Assembly: GCA_015662935.1 (NCBI GenBank)
Contig: DQTF01000124.1
Location: 1 to 6,227 of the forward strand
Direction: 5' to 3'
Origin: Crocinitomicaceae bacterium
GTDB taxonomy: Bacteria > Bacteroidota > Bacteroidia > Flavobacteriales_D > Crocinitomicaceae
Length of the DNA: 6,227 bases
Below, in pieces: positions 4,704-6,227 of the stretch (position 1 is its first letter; the number at the start of each line of letters is the position of its first letter). The position numbers and the translations under genes were made by a program. Under the pieces are notes generated by a model, which did not search any database, had not been told where the DNA came from, and worked only from the letters and a program-made list of their open reading frames with translations.

Positions 4704-6227
4704 CGAAGAAGGTTTACGGTGCCGGTTAAAATTGTTTCTGGATTTATGGGTTCGCAAGAGATGTAAGTAATCTTCCAAACATAAACTCCATCTTGGGCAA
4801 TTTCTCCTGAGGGTATTTTTCCATCCCAAGAATCTGTTTGATTTGTTGTCGAGAAAATTAATTCACCCCATCGATTATAAATTTCAAACAACCATTCCTC
4901 TGCCATGAAATAAACAATCGGTTTAAATTCTTGGTTGAACTTATCATCATTTGGAGTAAAGGCATTCGGGACAAAAATAGTAAACGGTTCTACATAGATA
5001 TCTAATCTAGAACTATCTTTGCAACCAAATTCTGAAGTAACTATTTGCAAAGTATGATGATTCCCATCAGATAAAAATAAGTGGACAGGGTTCATTTCTG
5101 TACTTGAAAATGTACTGTCGTCAAACCAATATAAATACGAGTCAGCAAGTTGCGATTGATCTATGAACTCAACCTCAGAATTGCAAATTTCAACGGAAAG
5201 TGGAGTTGCTGTATACTCAGAAGTTGGTTTTGGGTGAACCTCAACTAAATCTTGCTTTGTTAATGTTAAGGTATCAATGCATCCCGCAGCAGTCATTATC
5301 GTTAAAGTTATAGGATAGTTACCTGGGATGTCATAAACATGATTAGGGCTTGTATCGTTAGAAGAATGGCCATCTCCAAAATCCCAAGTGTATGCAATTG
5401 ATGTCTCAGCAAAACTCAAATTTAGAAACTGCGCATTAAAAGGTGTACACTGCAATCCATCTTCAATTAAAAAATTGATTTGAGGTTCTTGATAAATGTA
5501 GATAGGATGAGTTATGGTTTCAAAGCAATTGCCATGAGCTCCTGTTAACGTAATAGGTAAAGATCCGGTTGCAAGGAAAGTAACTCCAAATTCCGAAGTG
5601 TTGTTTGAAGATGTTGGTGTTGCTAAAGAACCAAAATCCCACGTAAAGACAGATCCTGTTGGTCCTGTTACCTGTCCGATAAAATCAAAACTGTTATTCT
5701 TGACGCATAATGAATCTTGAGAAGTAAATTCTACGGTCAATGGAATATTGATGATAATTTCTTCCTGAACCGTATCAGAACAAGTCGGAGTTGAACTTGC
5801 CACTAAGGAGACTATATATGTTCCTGGAGAATTATAAATATAAAAAGGACTGTCTTCAATGCTGATATCCGAAGAAATTGCAGGATCACCAAAGTCCCAA
5901 TCGTAGGAAATCGCATTTTGAGAATCATTTCCAAACTGAACATCGAGACCATTGCATTCTATATCTGCTGGCAGAATTATTTCTGCAATTGGTTCAGGAA
6001 AAATAAATACGGAATCAGTATAGCTTGCCGAGCAGAAATTATTCTCCGCATTAATGGTGACAGGGATAAAGCCAGTAGTAGAAAATTGTACGCCATTTAC
6101 ATTTTGTCCAGTTGCGTTCACGGGAGTTGCATTGTTGCCAAATCCCCAAGAATATGTACTCGTTGCATAGGTTGAACTCCCAACAAAATCAAAACTATTA
6201 CCAAAGATGCAAAGTGAATCATTGGAG
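4700..6227 (-). CDS. PKD/Ig-repeat secreted protein with type B T9SS (CHU_C, gliding-motility-associated) C-terminal domain (5'-truncated)
   Basis: The frame is open to the right window edge. The GTG at 6119-6121 is an internal Val codon within a repeat domain, not a start. 508 residues are visible. Five beta-sandwich domains of about 80-86 residues come first (residues 1-79, 80-163, 164-248, 249-334, 335-414). PKD-type cores are clear: SYDWDFGD in the second, YTWDFGDG with NHVYDIPGNYPITL in the fourth, and a degenerate LYWFDDS in the fifth. Residues 415-508 are the CHU_C/gliding-motility-associated C-terminal domain: FVPNAFTPNDDKFNQEF, FEIYNRWGELIF, SWDGK, GVYVWKITY and terminal GTVNLLR. This type B signal directs large adhesin-like proteins through T9SS to the cell surface or medium; SprB of gliding flavobacteria is the best-known case. 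Each repeat domain has exactly two cysteines. A role as surface adhesin or matrix protein is inferred. No SprF/PorP-type partner gene lies downstream, where the DUF5686 gene converges and overlaps by four bases. Confidence 0.92.
   Translation of the reverse strand, partial: SNDSLCIFGNSFDFVGSSTYATSTYSWGFGNNATPVNATGQNVNGVQFSTTGFIPVTINAENNFCSASYTDSVFIFPEPIAEIILPADIECNGLDVQFGNDSQNAISYDWDFGDPAISSDISIEDSPFYIYNSPGTYIVSLVASSTPTCSDTVQEEIIINIPLTVEFTSQDSLCVKNNSFDFIGQVTGPTGSVFTWDFGSLATPTSSNNTSEFGVTFLATGSLPITLTGAHGNCFETITHPIYIYQEPQINFLIEDGLQCTPFNAQFLNLSFAETSIAYTWDFGDGHSSNDTSPNHVYDIPGNYPITLTIMTAAGCIDTLTLTKQDLVEVHPKPTSEYTATPLSVEICNSEVEFIDQSQLADSYLYWFDDSTFSSTEMNPVHLFLSDGNHHTLQIVTSEFGCKDSSRLDIYVEPFTIFVPNAFTPNDDKFNQEFKPIVYFMAEEWLFEIYNRWGELIFSTTNQTDSWDGKIPSGEIAQDGVYVWKITYISCEPINPETILTGTVNLLR
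5483..6226 (-). repeat. Alternating two-domain protein repeat inside the adhesin gene
   Basis: The domain encoded at 5990-6226 (opening SNDSLCIFGNSFDFVG, with WGFG, ATP and a closing FPEP) is clearly related to that at 5483-5737 (opening SQDSLCVKNNSFDFIG, with WDFG, ATP and a closing YQEP). A different PKD-type domain (5738-5989) lies between them. The period is therefore two domains, about 164 residues or 490 bases, and may continue beyond the window. At DNA level the copies have diverged, with only short shared runs such as AAAATCAAAACT, so this is an old duplication rather than a recent tandem repeat. Confidence 0.75.

Noticed and set aside
4611..4829. 72-codon minus-strand open frame across the convergent gene ends.
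   Set aside because: It is a shadow of the two real genes in another frame, with no recognisable domain.
6119..6121. GTG as a start codon for the adhesin gene.
   Set aside because: The frame continues upstream to the window edge with a domain that aligns to a downstream repeat, so this is an internal Val codon.
5918..6175. 85-codon plus-strand open frame opposite the adhesin gene.
   Set aside because: It is antisense to well-supported PKD-type repeat domains and has no homology-like pattern.

Overview
The window looks like chromosomal DNA of a Bacteroidota member, probably a flavobacterium-type marine or freshwater gliding lineage. The evidence is AT-rich sequence, promoters of the Bacteroidota type (TTG or TTTG at -33 and TAnnTTTG at -7), no Shine-Dalgarno sequence before the genes, a DUF5686-type outer-membrane protein, and two proteins ending in the two classes of type IX secretion (T9SS) sorting domain. 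The genus cannot be fixed from this window.

Layout. Bases 1-830 hold the 3' part of a secreted protein gene (+) with a jelly-roll-like body and a type A T9SS sorting domain; its start lies left of the window. A strong intrinsic terminator follows (859-894). Next is a self-contained tRNA-Phe(GAA) unit with its own promoter (915-943), gene (961-1033, no encoded CCA) and terminator (1035-1068). Facing it on the minus strand is a radical SAM/SPASM enzyme gene (1165-2130), whose longer open frame back to a TTG at 2217 runs through its own promoter. Diverging from it is a DUF5686/carboxypeptidase-regulatory-like outer-membrane protein gene (2292-4703, +). The last gene (4700 to the window end, -) encodes the C-terminal 508 residues of a large secreted PKD/Ig-repeat protein with a type B (CHU_C, gliding-motility-associated) sorting domain. 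Its upstream part lies right of the window.

How the genes relate. Three of the four proteins belong to the cell envelope: two exported and sorted by T9SS, one predicted outer-membrane barrel with a periplasmic part. The radical SAM enzyme is cytoplasmic and has no visible substrate peptide gene or other partner. It shares a compact intergenic region with the DUF5686 gene, where two divergent promoter-like sequences share the central TA of their -7 boxes, so co-regulation is plausible but unproven. The DUF5686 gene and the adhesin gene converge and overlap by four bases, each stop codon being read from the palindrome CTAG.

I found no CRISPR array, insertion sequence, toxin-antitoxin pair, phage gene or recognisable new defence system. 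The points most worth a second look are the symmetric promoter, the start-site correction it implies, the alternating one-disulfide-per-domain repeat of the adhesin, and the CTAG tail-to-tail overlap.
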